DNA from: an uncultured Collinsella sp.
Lineage (GTDB): Bacteria > Actinomycetota > Coriobacteriia > Coriobacteriales > Coriobacteriaceae
Assembly (NCBI GenBank): GCA_934621295.1
Contig: CAKTVB010000002.1
Span: 248,001 to 312,000, forward strand
Length of the DNA: 64,000 nt
Reading direction: 5' to 3'
Shown here: positions 1-11,167 of the stretch, one piece after another
Position numbering within the stretch: position 1 is the first letter of the stretch
Layout of the letters: every line of letters begins with the position of its first letter
Translations under genes and position numbers: made by a program
The notes under the pieces: generated by a model
The model's database searches: none
What the model was told of the DNA's origin: nothing
Seen by the model: the letters and a program-made list of their open reading frames with translations, nothing else

Positions 1-588
1 AGCAGCAGCAACCTGAAGAGCGACATCATGCGCAAAAGTCTTGAAAGCATCGGCAGAAGCGGTCTCGGGCTTCTCGAAAGCAAACTCGACCATAACGCCA
101 ATCTTGCCGCCCATGTGAATGTAGGTGGAAAGTGCGCCAGCCTCGACCTTACGTGCAGCAAAGCGAGCGATCTTCATATTCTCGCCGATGACATGAATCA
201 TCTCGGTGAGCTCCTCGGAAACGGTAGCACCGTTCATGGGAGCAGCAAGCAAAGCGTCAACATCGGCGGGCTCGGTGGTGGCGACAACCTCGGCAACGTT
301 GGTGGCAAAGCCGGTGAACTTAGCGTTCGAACCAACGAAGTCGGTCTCACAGGAGAGCTCAAGCAGAGCGCCGGTCTTGGAATCCTCGGAAACGAACGCG
401 GCGACGGCGCCCTCATTGGTCTCACGGCCGGCCTTCTTGGCAGCCTTGGCAAGACCATTCTTGCGCAGAACGTCAACGGCGGCGTCCATATCGCCATCGG
501 CCTCGACGAGAGCCTTCTTGCACTCCATCATGGGAGAGTCGGTCATCTCGCGGAGCTGCTTGACCATAGCGGCGGTAATCTGTGCCAT
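1..588 (-). CDS. tsf: Elongation factor Ts, 3' end cut by window edge
   Basis: This is the nucleotide exchange factor for EF-Tu, which releases GDP so that EF-Tu can reload in the cytosol. The ATG at 588 opens MAQITAAMVKQLREMTDSPM followed by MECKKAL, the family signature at the start of the UBA-like domain. The core shows KAGRETNEG and SCETDFVGSN, both diagnostic of EF-Ts. A GAAAGGA ribosome site lies just upstream. 196 codons are visible and the C-terminal part lies outside the window. It follows rpsB by about 42 bases, the classic rpsB-tsf operon, and no terminator is seen between them. Identity is certain; only the 3' end is missing. Confidence 0.97.
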   Translation of the reverse strand, partial: MAQITAAMVKQLREMTDSPMMECKKALVEADGDMDAAVDVLRKNGLAKAAKKAGRETNEGAVAAFVSEDSKTGALLELSCETDFVGSNAKFTGFATNVAEVVATTEPADVDALLAAPMNGATVSEELTEMIHVIGENMKIARFAARKVEAGALSTYIHMGGKIGVMVEFAFEKPETASADAFKTFAHDVALQVAAA

Positions 589-630
589 GATTGGGTCCTT
601 TCTTGAACCAGTTACAATCGCGAAACTGTG

Positions 631-1389
631 TTACTCAGCGTCGGCAGCCGGCTCAGCGGTCTGCTCGGCTGCGGGAGCCGTCATCTCGGCCTCGGTGATC
701 TGCTCCTTGCCAGAGCCAGCGAGGCAGGCATCGGCAAACAGATCGCACATGAGGGCGACAGCGGAGATGGCGTCGTCGTTGCAGGGGACGCCGTAATCGA
801 CAACGTCGGGGTCAGAGTTGGTGTCGATGAGGGCGACGACAGGGATGTTCAGGCGCTGGGCCTCCTTGATGGCATTCTCCTCGCGCTTGGTGTCGATAAC
901 GAAGAGAGCCTGGGGCAGAGCCTTCATGTCGCGAGCGCCACCGAGGTTGGCCTGGAGCTTAGCGAGCTCCTTGCCAAGCACAGCCTGCTCCTTCTTGGGG
1001 AGAACAGCCATGCGGCCGTCCTCGATCATGGCCTCAAGCTCCTCCATACGGTTCATGCGGGAGCGGATGGTCACGAAGTTGGTGAGCATGCCGCCCAGCC
1101 AACGCTGGTTGATGTAAGGCATGTTGGCACGCTCGGCGGAAGCCTTAACGGCGTCCTGAGCCTGCTTCTTGGTGCCGACGAAGAGGACCTTGCCACCGTG
1201 TGCGCAGGTGTTCTTGATGAACGTATAAGCGGAGTCGGCCTCCATGATGGTCTGCTTGAGGTCGAGGATGTAGATGCCGCTGCGCTCACCGAAGATATAC
1301 GGCTTCATCTTGGGGTTCCAACGACGGGTCTGATGACCGAAGTGGCAGCCAGCCTCGAGAAGGGTGCGGACATTAATCTTGGTAGCCAT
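631..1389 (-). CDS. rpsB: 30S ribosomal protein S2
   Basis: This is a small-subunit ribosomal protein needed for S1 binding and 30S assembly. At 252 residues it has normal family length. The N-terminus MATKINVRTLLEAGCHFGHQ and the motif GGMLTNFVTIRSRMNR are classic S2. The start is set by a near-perfect AGGAGG site seven bases upstream of the ATG. The last 20 or so residues form an Ala/Glu/Pro-rich tail (from about EAEMTAPAAEQ onwards) beyond the conserved fold, similar in style to the tails on S16 and L21 in this window. It is transcribed with tsf, and a hairpin leader and a candidate promoter lie upstream. Confidence 0.98.
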   Translation of the reverse strand: MATKINVRTLLEAGCHFGHQTRRWNPKMKPYIFGERSGIYILDLKQTIMEADSAYTFIKNTCAHGGKVLFVGTKKQAQDAVKASAERANMPYINQRWLGGMLTNFVTIRSRMNRMEELEAMIEDGRMAVLPKKEQAVLGKELAKLQANLGGARDMKALPQALFVIDTKREENAIKEAQRLNIPVVALIDTNSDPDVVDYGVPCNDDAISAVALMCDLFADACLAGSGKEQITEAEMTAPAAEQTAEPAADAE

Positions 1390-1436
1390 GTTTTACCTCC
1401 TGGTTTGCCTCCGCACGGGGTCGACCTTATCTGCCA

Positions 1437-1463
1437 CTCGGCCCTGAGCTACCTAGGGACGAG
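1437..1463 (-). promoter_or_regulatory. rpsB leader hairpin
   Basis: Read on the minus strand, CTCG-T-CCCT, a nine-base loop, then AGGG-C-CGAG forms an eight-pair hairpin with one internal mismatch. It lies about 50 bases upstream of the rpsB start and no T-run follows it, so it is not a terminator. A structured leader would suit autogenous control by S2, which is known in other bacteria, but the link here is inference. Confidence 0.35.
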
Positions 1464-1528
1464 CACCGCGGCAGACAAGTAGCCGTGCGTGTGAAATGAA
1501 TAGAATTGTGCCAAGCACAACCTGCAAA

Positions 1529-1556
1529 ATAATAACAGGCAGAAAGAAATTCGCAA
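1529..1556 (-). promoter_or_regulatory. Candidate promoter for rpsB-tsf
   Basis: On the minus strand TTGCGA (-35) and TATTAT (-10) are separated by 16 bases, a fair sigma-70 type match. The predicted RNA would start near 1520 and carry a leader of about 130 bases including the hairpin at 1437-1463. A perfect inverted repeat TTGTGC-N3-GCACAA (1506-1520) sits at the predicted start site. The rest of the 214-base gap between xerC and rpsB shows no gene. Confidence 0.45.
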
Positions 1557-1603
1557 TAGTTGATTCCGATAAAATGATTGGTCCAACATGAATCAGACAC
1601 GTA

Positions 1604-2515
1604 TCACGCTCGCGGGTGAGCCTGATGTATCGCCGCGCGAAGGCGATCGGGCGATACATGCGTGTAAATCTGTGTCGTGGAAAGCGAGCTATGTCCCAAG
1701 AGCTCCTGAACACTGCGCAAATCCGCCCCTCCATCCAAGAGCTCTGTCGCATACGTGTGACGCATGGTGTGCGGCGTTATGCCCGCTGGAAGCCCTGCTG
1801 TTCTCACAAGTGCGTCGAACCTTCTTCTCAGAGCCGCCGCATCCATGGGACGGCCGCGGTCGGAAATGAAAAGCCGAGTTGTATCGGCCTGAAGGCGCGC
1901 AGACTTTTCGAGCAGGGCCGGTCGAGCCTGCTGTACATAACAATCCAGGGAGTCGAACGCCCTATTGTATAGAGGCACGATTCGCTCTTTGGAGCCTTTG
2001 CCAAGCAATCGCAGCACTTGATGAGAGCGGTCGAAATCATCGAGGCAAAGGCGAGCAAGTTCCGAAATGCGGGCTCCACTTGCAATAAACAGCTCAAGCA
2101 TGGTCTTGTCGCGAACGCCGCCAGGTGTAGAGTCATCCACCGCGCCAAATAAAGAATCAAGCTGAGAGGTACTCAAAACGATAGGGAGGTTCGAGGGGAG
2201 CTTCGGCGACTGGAGGGCCGCCGCAGGGTCTTTGTCAATAATCTCCTCGGTATTGAGCCACCGATACAATGATCGAATGGCAGAAAGATGCGCAGCTAGG
2301 GTGCGGGGCGCATCTCCAGCACGCTTGCGATCGCCCAAATACCCCCTCAGTTCAGACACCGACACACTGAGACCCTCAACTTGTTCTCTTTCACACCACC
2401 TTGCATAAGCCTCAAGATGCGACCGGTAGGCGCGCACGGTTTCGGGAGACAGTCCTTGGACGCGGGAAATATATTCGATAAAGGAATCAATATGGCTATA
2501 GAGCGTTACGGTCAA
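1604..2515 (-). CDS. xerC: Tyrosine recombinase, XerC/XerD family
   Basis: This is a site-specific recombinase of about 303 residues, most likely resolving chromosome dimers at dif together with a partner. It has an N-terminal SAM-like core-binding domain (roughly residues 1-90, with SPETVRAYRSHLEAY) and a C-terminal catalytic domain. The catalytic set is visible: Arg in SGARISEL, Lys in LLGKGSKE, HTMRH, the LLGHSS motif and the nucleophile Tyr in TQIYTHV. The start is chosen as TTG at 2515 because GGGGAG lies at good distance; a second TTG at 2533 is possible. It overlaps the end of trmFO by 20 bases, and the trmFO-xerC pairing is conserved in many Gram-positives. XerC versus XerD cannot be settled from one copy. 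Confidence 0.9.
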   Translation of the reverse strand: MTVTLYSHIDSFIEYISRVQGLSPETVRAYRSHLEAYARWCEREQVEGLSVSVSELRGYLGDRKRAGDAPRTLAAHLSAIRSLYRWLNTEEIIDKDPAAALQSPKLPSNLPIVLSTSQLDSLFGAVDDSTPGGVRDKTMLELFIASGARISELARLCLDDFDRSHQVLRLLGKGSKERIVPLYNRAFDSLDCYVQQARPALLEKSARLQADTTRLFISDRGRPMDAAALRRRFDALVRTAGLPAGITPHTMRHTYATELLDGGADLRSVQELLGHSSLSTTQIYTHVSPDRLRAAIHQAHPRA

Positions 2516-3830
2516 AAAGGTCTCCCCTATCAAGAATCAACCGCTCAAGTGCGTCTTTGCCCCGCTGGGAATAAGCGGCATAGCGATCACGCTTAGAGCG
2601 ACGGCGGCCGTCCTCAAGAGGCGGCATGATGCCGAAGTTCACGTGCATCGGTTGATAATCCTCAACGGCGGGATCAGTCGCATAATCGATCAAACAACCC
2701 AGCACGGATGTTTTGGGAAGCTCGAGATGATCGAGTGACGAAAGATCCGCAAAGGTGTTAAGGGCGGCGAGCAAACCGGAAGCTATCGCCTCGGTGTAGC
2801 CTTCGGTTCCAGCAATTTGGCCCGCAAAGCGCACACTTGTACCAGGTATGCGCATCGTCTTGTCCAAAACATGAGGACTATCGATAAAGGTATTGCGATG
2901 CATGACGCCAAAACGCGAGAACTCCGCGTGCTCCAGGCCGGGAATCATGCGAAACACGCGCTTTTGTTCTGGGAATGTCAGATTCGTCTGAAAACCCACA
3001 AGGTTATAAGCGGTGCATTCACGATTTTCAGCACGAAGCTGGACCGCGGCCCATGGCCTACGGCCCGTGCGCGGATCGGTGAGGCCAACTGGCTTCATCG
3101 CGCCAAAGCGAATCGCATCGATCCCCTTGCGGGCAATTTCTTCTGCCGGCTGGCATGCCTGGAATAGTTCGCGCGTCTCAAAGTCTTTCATGATGACGCG
3201 CTCGGCTGTAGTGAGAGCCTCAATAAACGCCACGTATTCATCTTTTGAAAAGGGAGCATTGAGGTAGTCGCCCGTATCGGAATCTTCATAGCGCGATTGA
3301 GCGAAGAGAATGTCCATATCGAGAGAATCGGCTTCGACTATCGGCGCGGCGGCATCAAAGAACGAAAGGCGTGCGCTTCCGGTAAGCTCCGAAATGGCAT
3401 CGGCAAGCACGGCGGAACACAGCGGACCCGCTGCTATAACAACCGGGCCGTCCGGAATGGACGTGACCTCCTCGCGAATCACCTCGATACGGGTGCGTTT
3501 TGCTATCTGCTCCTCCACGCATGATGCGAAGACATCGCGGTCGACAGCCAAAGCACCGCCTGCGGGCACAGACGCACGTTTGGCGCATTCGAGAAGCACG
3601 GAGCCCATCTGCATGAGTTCGCGCTTCAACATCCCCGCAGCAGAGTCTTCGCGCAGCGACTTCAAAGAATTGGAGCAGACAAGTTCTGCGAGATGCTCCG
3701 TATGGTGTGCGGCGGACATCTTGTGCGGCCTCATTTCATACAGTCGTACGCGCACGCCGCGATCGGCGAGCTGGCACGCGCATTCGCATCCAGCAAGGCC
3801 TCCGCCGATAACACTTACTATTTGATCCAT
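2496..3830 (-). CDS. trmFO: Methylenetetrahydrofolate-tRNA-(uracil-5-)-methyltransferase TrmFO
   Basis: This folate- and FAD-dependent enzyme makes 5-methyluridine at position 54 in the T-loop of tRNA. Its 444 residues are typical. The FAD-binding start VSVIGGGLAGCECA is followed by YEMRPHKMSAAHHTEHLAEL and CSNSLKS, the family hallmark that includes the catalytic-region Cys. Further conserved pieces are RNTFIDSP and FAGQIAGTEGY. ATG at 3830 is preferred over a GTG at 3839 because GGGGGAG is eight bases upstream of the ATG but touches the GTG. It sits between dprA and xerC. The topA gene that often lies between dprA and trmFO in other Gram-positives is absent here. Confidence 0.95.
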   Translation of the reverse strand: MDQIVSVIGGGLAGCECACQLADRGVRVRLYEMRPHKMSAAHHTEHLAELVCSNSLKSLREDSAAGMLKRELMQMGSVLLECAKRASVPAGGALAVDRDVFASCVEEQIAKRTRIEVIREEVTSIPDGPVVIAAGPLCSAVLADAISELTGSARLSFFDAAAPIVEADSLDMDILFAQSRYEDSDTGDYLNAPFSKDEYVAFIEALTTAERVIMKDFETRELFQACQPAEEIARKGIDAIRFGAMKPVGLTDPRTGRRPWAAVQLRAENRECTAYNLVGFQTNLTFPEQKRVFRMIPGLEHAEFSRFGVMHRNTFIDSPHVLDKTMRIPGTSVRFAGQIAGTEGYTEAIASGLLAALNTFADLSSLDHLELPKTSVLGCLIDYATDPAVEDYQPMHVNFGIMPPLEDGRRRSKRDRYAAYSQRGKDALERLILDRGDLFDRNAL

Positions 3831-3858
3831 AAAAGACACTCCCCCGTTAATCTATTCA

Positions 3859-4785
3859 TCATGTTGTATTGTGCATGATTGCCGAGGAAGCTTGAAGCAA
3901 TTCTTTGCTCGGCGCAAATCGTCCATCGAGCAAGCGCTCGACAAATCCGTCGACAGTCAAACTGCTCATAACCTGCAGCGTTTCAATCGAATTAAGGTTA
4001 AGGAAAAGCGACAATTCGTTTATGGACATGGGGTTTGCGATTAAGGCGTGTAAAACGCGCTGTTCGAGCTGCGTGCGCTGCTCGAGGGAATCACGCGGCC
4101 GCTCTCTGAACATCCTCAGTTTTCCAAACACGCGCGAAATTGCCATTTCGAGTGAATCCTCATCGGCAATGCAGCAGGCGCCATTGGCAATAAGGTAGTT
4201 GGTACCGCGCGACTCGGGAGAAAAGATTGAGCCAGGGATGGCAAATATCTCACGGCCAAGCTCAATTGCCGTTTCTGCCGTACTAAATGTGCCGGAAGGC
4301 AGACCTGCTTCGGTTATGCACAAAGCGGTGCCGAGCGCCGCAATGATTCGATTTCTGCGCGGAAACGCATATTTTCTCGGTGGCGTTCCCCAGGGATCGA
4401 GCGAGACAATCGCCCCTCCTTGCGCTAGCGTCAGATCGATGAGCGACTTAGAGGTGCGCGGGTAAACGACATCAGCCCCACAACCCAAAACAACAATGTG
4501 CTTACCGCCAGCGGCGAGAGCAGAGCGACCCGCCGCTTGATCGCAGCCTTTTGCCCCTCCCGACACAACGCATACGCCTGATTGGGCTGCAATAGTTGCG
4601 GCGATTTCGGCAATAGCCAGTCCGTAAGGCGATGCGGAACGAGCTCCGATAATGGAGAGCGCGGGTTTATTGAGCAGCTCGATATCACCTCGCACATAGA
4701 GCTTATTTGGAGGGCTGGGCAACTCGAGAACACTTGCAGGAAAACGCGGGTCCAAGCGCCCGATCTCGTAACAGCTGGCTTCCAT
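3859..4785 (-). CDS. dprA: DNA-processing protein DprA
   Basis: DprA binds incoming single-stranded DNA and loads RecA during natural transformation. About 308 residues hold a Rossmann-like DprA core (roughly 20-230, with IIGARSASPYG, VVSGGAKGCDQAAGRSAL, FPRRNRIIAAL and RGTNYLIANGA). A winged-helix C-terminal part (about 240-300, LIANPMSINELSLFLNLN) follows. The usual SGxARGID signature reads SGGAKGCD, a mild divergence. ATG at 4785 follows the comM stop by one base; a GTG at 4794 with AAGGA upstream is an alternative that overlaps comM. It lies between comM and trmFO, suggesting co-expression of DNA-uptake functions. Confidence 0.93.
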   Translation of the reverse strand: MEASCYEIGRLDPRFPASVLELPSPPNKLYVRGDIELLNKPALSIIGARSASPYGLAIAEIAATIAAQSGVCVVSGGAKGCDQAAGRSALAAGGKHIVVLGCGADVVYPRTSKSLIDLTLAQGGAIVSLDPWGTPPRKYAFPRRNRIIAALGTALCITEAGLPSGTFSTAETAIELGREIFAIPGSIFSPESRGTNYLIANGACCIADEDSLEMAISRVFGKLRMFRERPRDSLEQRTQLEQRVLHALIANPMSINELSLFLNLNSIETLQVMSSLTVDGFVERLLDGRFAPSKELLQASSAIMHNTT

Positions 4786-4786
4786 T

Positions 4787-6304
4787 TTACGCACGGGCCC
4801 TTCCTTGAAACATGGCGGCTTCGAGAACATGCGCGCTCGTTACAAAATCGGAATGCGATAGGTCGGCAACAGTTCTTGCCACCCGAGCTAAGCGCACGAT
4901 GCCACGAGCCGTTAATAGATTTCTTTTTGAGTAGGCCAAAAGGGTATCCTGACCTTCTTCATCGAATTCAAGCGTTCGGATAGAGGCTTCAGCCGAAGCC
5001 GGTGCGTCGGACGCAAATGATCGTAAGATGCGGCGCATGCGTGCCGAGCGAAATTCTCTTGCTTCGAGCACCTGCGCTTGCATCTCCGCGGTCGACATCC
5101 CTTCGCTTCCCTGAACAATGAGTTCGGCCGAGGGACGCATAACGTTGATGGAAATATCGATTCGGTCGGCAAGCGGTCCCGATAGCTTTGCCTGATAGCG
5201 CTCGACCGCAGCGGGAGTGCACCGACATTCGACTTCTGGGTCACCCAGATAGCCACAGGGGCAGGGATTACTTGCGGCAAGCAACTGAAAACGCGCTGGG
5301 AAAAGATAGGAACCGTCTGCACGGATAATGCGGACAACGCCTTCTTCGATGGGCTGTCTGAGCATTTGGAGTACATGAGAAGGCCACTCCCCCATTTCTT
5401 CAAGAAACAGTACTCCCCCATGCGCCAAACTTGCCTCCCCAGGGCGGACCGGTCGATTGCCACCCAATAAGCCTGCTGCAGAAATGCCGTGGTGTGGGCG
5501 GCGAAATGGCCGCCTACCGCAAAGCAGACCCTCCAACGGCTCGCCGGTAACGGAATGAATGCTGAGCGCCTCCAGGAGCTCCGCATCGTCGATGGGCGGT
5601 AAAATGTCACAGAGACGCTGTGCGAGCATACTTTTTCCCGCACCAGGCGTTCCAATCATCATCAAGCCGTGTTCGCCAGCAGCGGCGATAACCATTCCTC
5701 GCTTTGCGATTTCCTGCCCAACGACATCGGAATAATCAAGACTTACCGTTGAGGTCTGCTGTTTGAATTCAGACTGAACATGAAGGGACGCCCAGGAATC
5801 TTTGCCGCCACGAAAGGCGCTGATACTTTGGACGAAATAGCGATTGACGTTTGGAAGCGAAACGGCCTCGCCCAGCTCTCCCCCAACAAGATCCAGACCC
5901 ATCTCTCGAGCAAGAATTTGATAGGGCACTTCTCCTCGCGTCGCAAGGACGCTACCGTCGAGCGCGATCTCTCCAAAGAAAAGGAAATCTTCGAGACCTT
6001 CGCGTGGGATTTGTTTTGAAAGTGCCAATATCGCTACGGCTATTGGCAAGTCGAGACATGATCCTGTCTTTCTTATGTCGCTTGGAGAAAGATTGACAGT
6101 GATGCTCTTGCGAGGGATTTCAAAACTGGTTGAACGCAACGCGCAACGAATCCTGCTTCGAGCTTCCAAAACAGTTGAATCGGGCATTCCGACAATCGTG
6201 ATACCCGGGATCCCTTCTGCCATCGAAACCTCCACCGTCACGGGAAAGGCTTCGACACCGCGAATGCAAGCGGCATGGATCGCATAGACCTCGCGTCCGC
6301 TCAT
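4787..6304 (-). CDS. comM: YifB/ComM-family magnesium chelatase-like AAA+ ATPase
   Basis: This is a hexameric AAA+ helicase that, in naturally competent bacteria, drives branch migration during integration of transforming DNA. Its 505 residues include the N-terminal ChlI-like domain (EGIPGITIVGMPDSTV, NLSPSDIRK), Walker A GTPGAGKS, the FRRPHH motif, Walker B VLFLEEMGEW, NPCPCGYLGD with a downstream Cys pair, and LADRIDI. Walker B usually reads LFLDE in this family; here Asp is Glu. ATG at 6304 is chosen because it overlaps the yraN stop as ATGA and gives the usual N-terminus. It is translationally linked to yraN and followed by dprA. Confidence 0.94.
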   Translation of the reverse strand: MSGREVYAIHAACIRGVEAFPVTVEVSMAEGIPGITIVGMPDSTVLEARSRIRCALRSTSFEIPRKSITVNLSPSDIRKTGSCLDLPIAVAILALSKQIPREGLEDFLFFGEIALDGSVLATRGEVPYQILAREMGLDLVGGELGEAVSLPNVNRYFVQSISAFRGGKDSWASLHVQSEFKQQTSTVSLDYSDVVGQEIAKRGMVIAAAGEHGLMMIGTPGAGKSMLAQRLCDILPPIDDAELLEALSIHSVTGEPLEGLLCGRRPFRRPHHGISAAGLLGGNRPVRPGEASLAHGGVLFLEEMGEWPSHVLQMLRQPIEEGVVRIIRADGSYLFPARFQLLAASNPCPCGYLGDPEVECRCTPAAVERYQAKLSGPLADRIDISINVMRPSAELIVQGSEGMSTAEMQAQVLEAREFRSARMRRILRSFASDAPASAEASIRTLEFDEEGQDTLLAYSKRNLLTARGIVRLARVARTVADLSHSDFVTSAHVLEAAMFQGRARA

Positions 6305-6789
6305 CGCTGAGCATCCCATTCAAATGCATCCTGAACATGAGTGATGCGCGCGGCACCGCCGCTCAACAGCGTAATGGCAATAATGTCAAAACGCAGGGAG
6401 GTGACGGGATAATGCTCCATTACATAGCAAGAGGCAATACGGGCGTACCGAAGGCGTTTACGCTCATCAACCGCTTCTTCGGGATATATCTCAAGAGCCG
6501 AAGACCTTGCAGCGCGTCTAGTTTTTACCTCGACAAGTACGATTTCATCTGAATCAAGATCGTGAGCGATGATATCCGCCTCGCCCTCGCGACAGCGGTA
6601 CTGTCTCTCGACCACCTCGAGCCCGCGTTCCTCAAGATATGAGCACGCGAGTGCCTCTCCGAGATAACCGAGCTCCTTAGGTGTAAGCGTTTCGATGAAC
6701 TCAGGAAAATCATCGCCGCTCTTAAGAGCTTCCTCCGCGACGCGCCTTGAATTGCTGATCTGTTCAGCTTGCCGATCCGTTGTAGACAT
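6301..6789 (-). CDS. YraN/UPF0102 family endonuclease-like protein
   Basis: This small protein of about 162 residues has a restriction-endonuclease-like fold and an unknown cellular role. The core carries the family motifs GYLGEALACSYLEERG, a GEADIIA block with the metal-binding Asp, and VEVKTRR. The part before the core (about 40 residues, TTDRQAEQISNSRRVAEEAL onward) is longer than the usual YraN N-terminus. ATG at 6789 follows AAGGAAG at about nine bases; an upstream start at 6861 has no comparable site. It overlaps comM by four bases (ATGA). rnhB-yraN-comM-dprA is a widespread order. The 170 bases upstream to rnhB show no clear terminator. Confidence 0.88.
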   Translation of the reverse strand: MSTTDRQAEQISNSRRVAEEALKSGDDFPEFIETLTPKELGYLGEALACSYLEERGLEVVERQYRCREGEADIIAHDLDSDEIVLVEVKTRRAARSSALEIYPEEAVDERKRLRYARIASCYVMEHYPVTSLRFDIIAITLLSGGAARITHVQDAFEWDAQR

Positions 6790-6962
6790 AACGATCACTT
6801 CCTTCCCGTGTTGGAGGAAGTATCGATGGTGCAAGTGCCTCAAAAAACCGTGTAAGCTCACAGGGAGGTTAATCGAAAGTCCCCAGATTCTCCCCTAAAT
6901 CTAACAGCCAAGGTAAAAGGGCCAAAAGTTCATTAAGAGAAGAGAATGCGCTCAACTGAAGC

Positions 6963-7751
6963 TTAGAAAAGAGTCTCTGTTTCTAGGAAATTGCCACAAA
7001 ACGACACGCGATGAATGGGAGACAGGCCATGTTCTTTGATGGCTTGAATATGCTCTGGAGATGCATAGCCTTTTGATTGCGCAAAATGATATCCAGGATA
7101 CTCAGCGTCAAGCTCAACCATCATCTCGTCGCGAGTTACCTTGGCAACGATGGACGCAGCGGCAATACAGGCGACATGTGCATCGCCGTGAACGACATTC
7201 CGCTCACAAGAAACCGCCCCAAGGGGGTTACCATCCATCAGGACACAGTCCGGTGCAAGTCCAGTATCCTCAACCGCCCCAACAACGGCACGCCTGAGGG
7301 CCGCAGCCATTCCGATTTCGTCAATCACTTCCGGCGCAATATGGCAGATGCCCACAGCTCTGGCAATATCTGTAATCTTGACTGCCAGCAACTCGCGGCG
7401 CGCCGGCGTAAGCTGCTTGCTGTCATTGATGCCCCAAATAATGGGTTCTGCAGGAAGGCAAACGGCACATACGGTAAGCGGGCCGGCAACAGATCCTCTG
7501 CCTACCTCATCGACGCCAATGACAACGCCATTGCCGCCTAGCTCGACCATCTGCTCATACATCTGGCGGACGCGTTCTTGCTCGCGATGTTCCTTTTCAA
7601 GACGGCGAGAGGCGCGCTCGCAGGCCTTTTTAACCTGCTGGCGAGGGTCGTCTTGATAGCGTTCGATAAGCGCTGCGAGTTCCTCGATTTGAGCTGAAGC
7701 AAGCTCTGCAGAAATGACGGCAGCCGGAGCGGAGCTTGTCATATTGGCCAT
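6963..7751 (-). CDS. rnhB: Ribonuclease HII
   Basis: This enzyme cleaves RNA in RNA-DNA hybrids and starts removal of misincorporated ribonucleotides from DNA. It has 262 residues, with an N-terminal charged helical extension (about 1-70, rich in Glu/Arg) before the catalytic core. The core shows GVDEVGRGSVAGPLTV with the paired acidic residues, a VLMDG segment, GDAHV and ASIVAKVTRD. The usual Lys before GDA is His here (VVHGDA). ATG at 7751 has AGGAAG six bases upstream, better than the alternative at 7766. It lies directly downstream of the rplS terminator, so expression probably depends on read-through. Confidence 0.95.
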   Translation of the reverse strand: MANMTSSAPAAVISAELASAQIEELAALIERYQDDPRQQVKKACERASRRLEKEHREQERVRQMYEQMVELGGNGVVIGVDEVGRGSVAGPLTVCAVCLPAEPIIWGINDSKQLTPARRELLAVKITDIARAVGICHIAPEVIDEIGMAAALRRAVVGAVEDTGLAPDCVLMDGNPLGAVSCERNVVHGDAHVACIAAASIVAKVTRDEMMVELDAEYPGYHFAQSKGYASPEHIQAIKEHGLSPIHRVSFCGNFLETETLF

Positions 7752-7767
7752 GGGACTTCCTATCATT

Positions 7768-7793
7768 AAAAAAGGACCGCCCGGAGGCGGTCC
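7768..7793 (-). terminator. Intrinsic terminator after rplS
   Basis: On the minus strand GGACCGCC-TCCG-GGCGGTCC is followed at once by six T. The stem is perfect (eight pairs, GC-rich). It sits between the rplS stop and the rnhB ribosome site, with no room for a promoter in between. Confidence 0.92.
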
Positions 7794-7829
7794 CTTACCA
7801 TGTGATTAACAACCGACTCGCAGTTGTGC

Positions 7830-8171
7830 TTAGCGCTTCTCGGGAATGCGAGCAGCCTTGCCCACCTTGTCACGCAGATAGTAGAGCTTAGCGCGGCGAA
7901 CACGACCGTGACGAACAACCTCGAGCTTGCCGATCTTGGGGCTGTGCAGCGGGAAGGTACGCTCGACACCAATGCCGAAGGAGATCTTACGGACGGTGAA
8001 GGTCTCACGAGCACCGGCACCGCTCATGCGGATAACGTCGCCCTGGAAGACCTGGATACGCTCGCGGTCGCCTTCCTTAATGCGATAGTGCACCTTGACG
8101 TTGTCGCCGACGCGAACCTGCGGGATGTCCTCGCGGATCTGCTGACGCTCAATTGCGCGGATGTAGTCCAT
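7830..8171 (-). CDS. rplS: 50S ribosomal protein L19
   Basis: L19 lies at the 30S-50S interface. The 113 residues include the signatures VRVGDNVKVHYRIKEGDRER and QVFQGDVIRM, and the C-terminal RRAKLYYLRDKVGKAARI. Start ATG at 8171 is preceded by AAGGAAA. It is monocistronic or nearly so, with its own strong promoter upstream and a strong terminator downstream. In many bacteria it follows trmD; here glyQS and ppsR-ppdK separate it from the trmD operon. Confidence 0.98.
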   Translation of the reverse strand: MDYIRAIERQQIREDIPQVRVGDNVKVHYRIKEGDRERIQVFQGDVIRMSGAGARETFTVRKISFGIGVERTFPLHSPKIGKLEVVRHGRVRRAKLYYLRDKVGKAARIPEKR

Positions 8172-8238
8172 GTTATTTCCTTACTCTTCTAGAGGTGCCG
8201 CACACGAATGTCGACACGTAGTTGAACAAACGAAAGTA

Positions 8239-8266
8239 ATTATACGCAAGTACCTGCGTGAAGCAA
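8239..8266 (-). promoter_or_regulatory. Promoter for rplS
   Basis: On the minus strand a TTGCTT -35 and a perfect TATAAT -10 are separated by 16 bases. The predicted mRNA leader is about 60 bases. This is the best consensus promoter in the window. Confidence 0.8.
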
Positions 8267-8315
8267 GAAGAAATAGCAACAAAAACCTGAGTTTATGGAG
8301 GTTCCTTAAAGCAAC

Positions 8316-8341
8316 GTGCCCCCTTCTGAAGAAGGAGGCAC
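8316..8341 (-). terminator. Hairpin terminator after ppdK
   Basis: On the minus strand GTGCC-T-CCTTCT-TC-AGAAGG-G-GGCAC makes a long near-perfect hairpin 40 to 70 bases past the ppdK stop. The following bases (GTTGCTTTAAGG) form only a weak T-run, so it may be inefficient or mainly protect the 3' end. Confidence 0.6.
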
Positions 8342-8384
8342 GAAAGGGGGAAGCGTCGCTATGGCAATGCGATGCTAGAAGCGG

Positions 8385-11120
<2,736 letters not shown>

Positions 11121-11167
11121 GATAATCCCCTTTCATCGCATCTATGTTGATGCACTATCGTGGTATG

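Noticed and set aside
628..1482. A 284-codon plus-strand frame opposite rpsB
   Set aside because: S2 on the minus strand is certain, and the other frame covers its ribosome site and leader without any coding signal.
1604..2515. Phage or mobile-element integrase
   Set aside because: The gene sits in the conserved trmFO-xerC context without att repeats, tRNA or phage genes, so a housekeeping Xer recombinase is the better reading.
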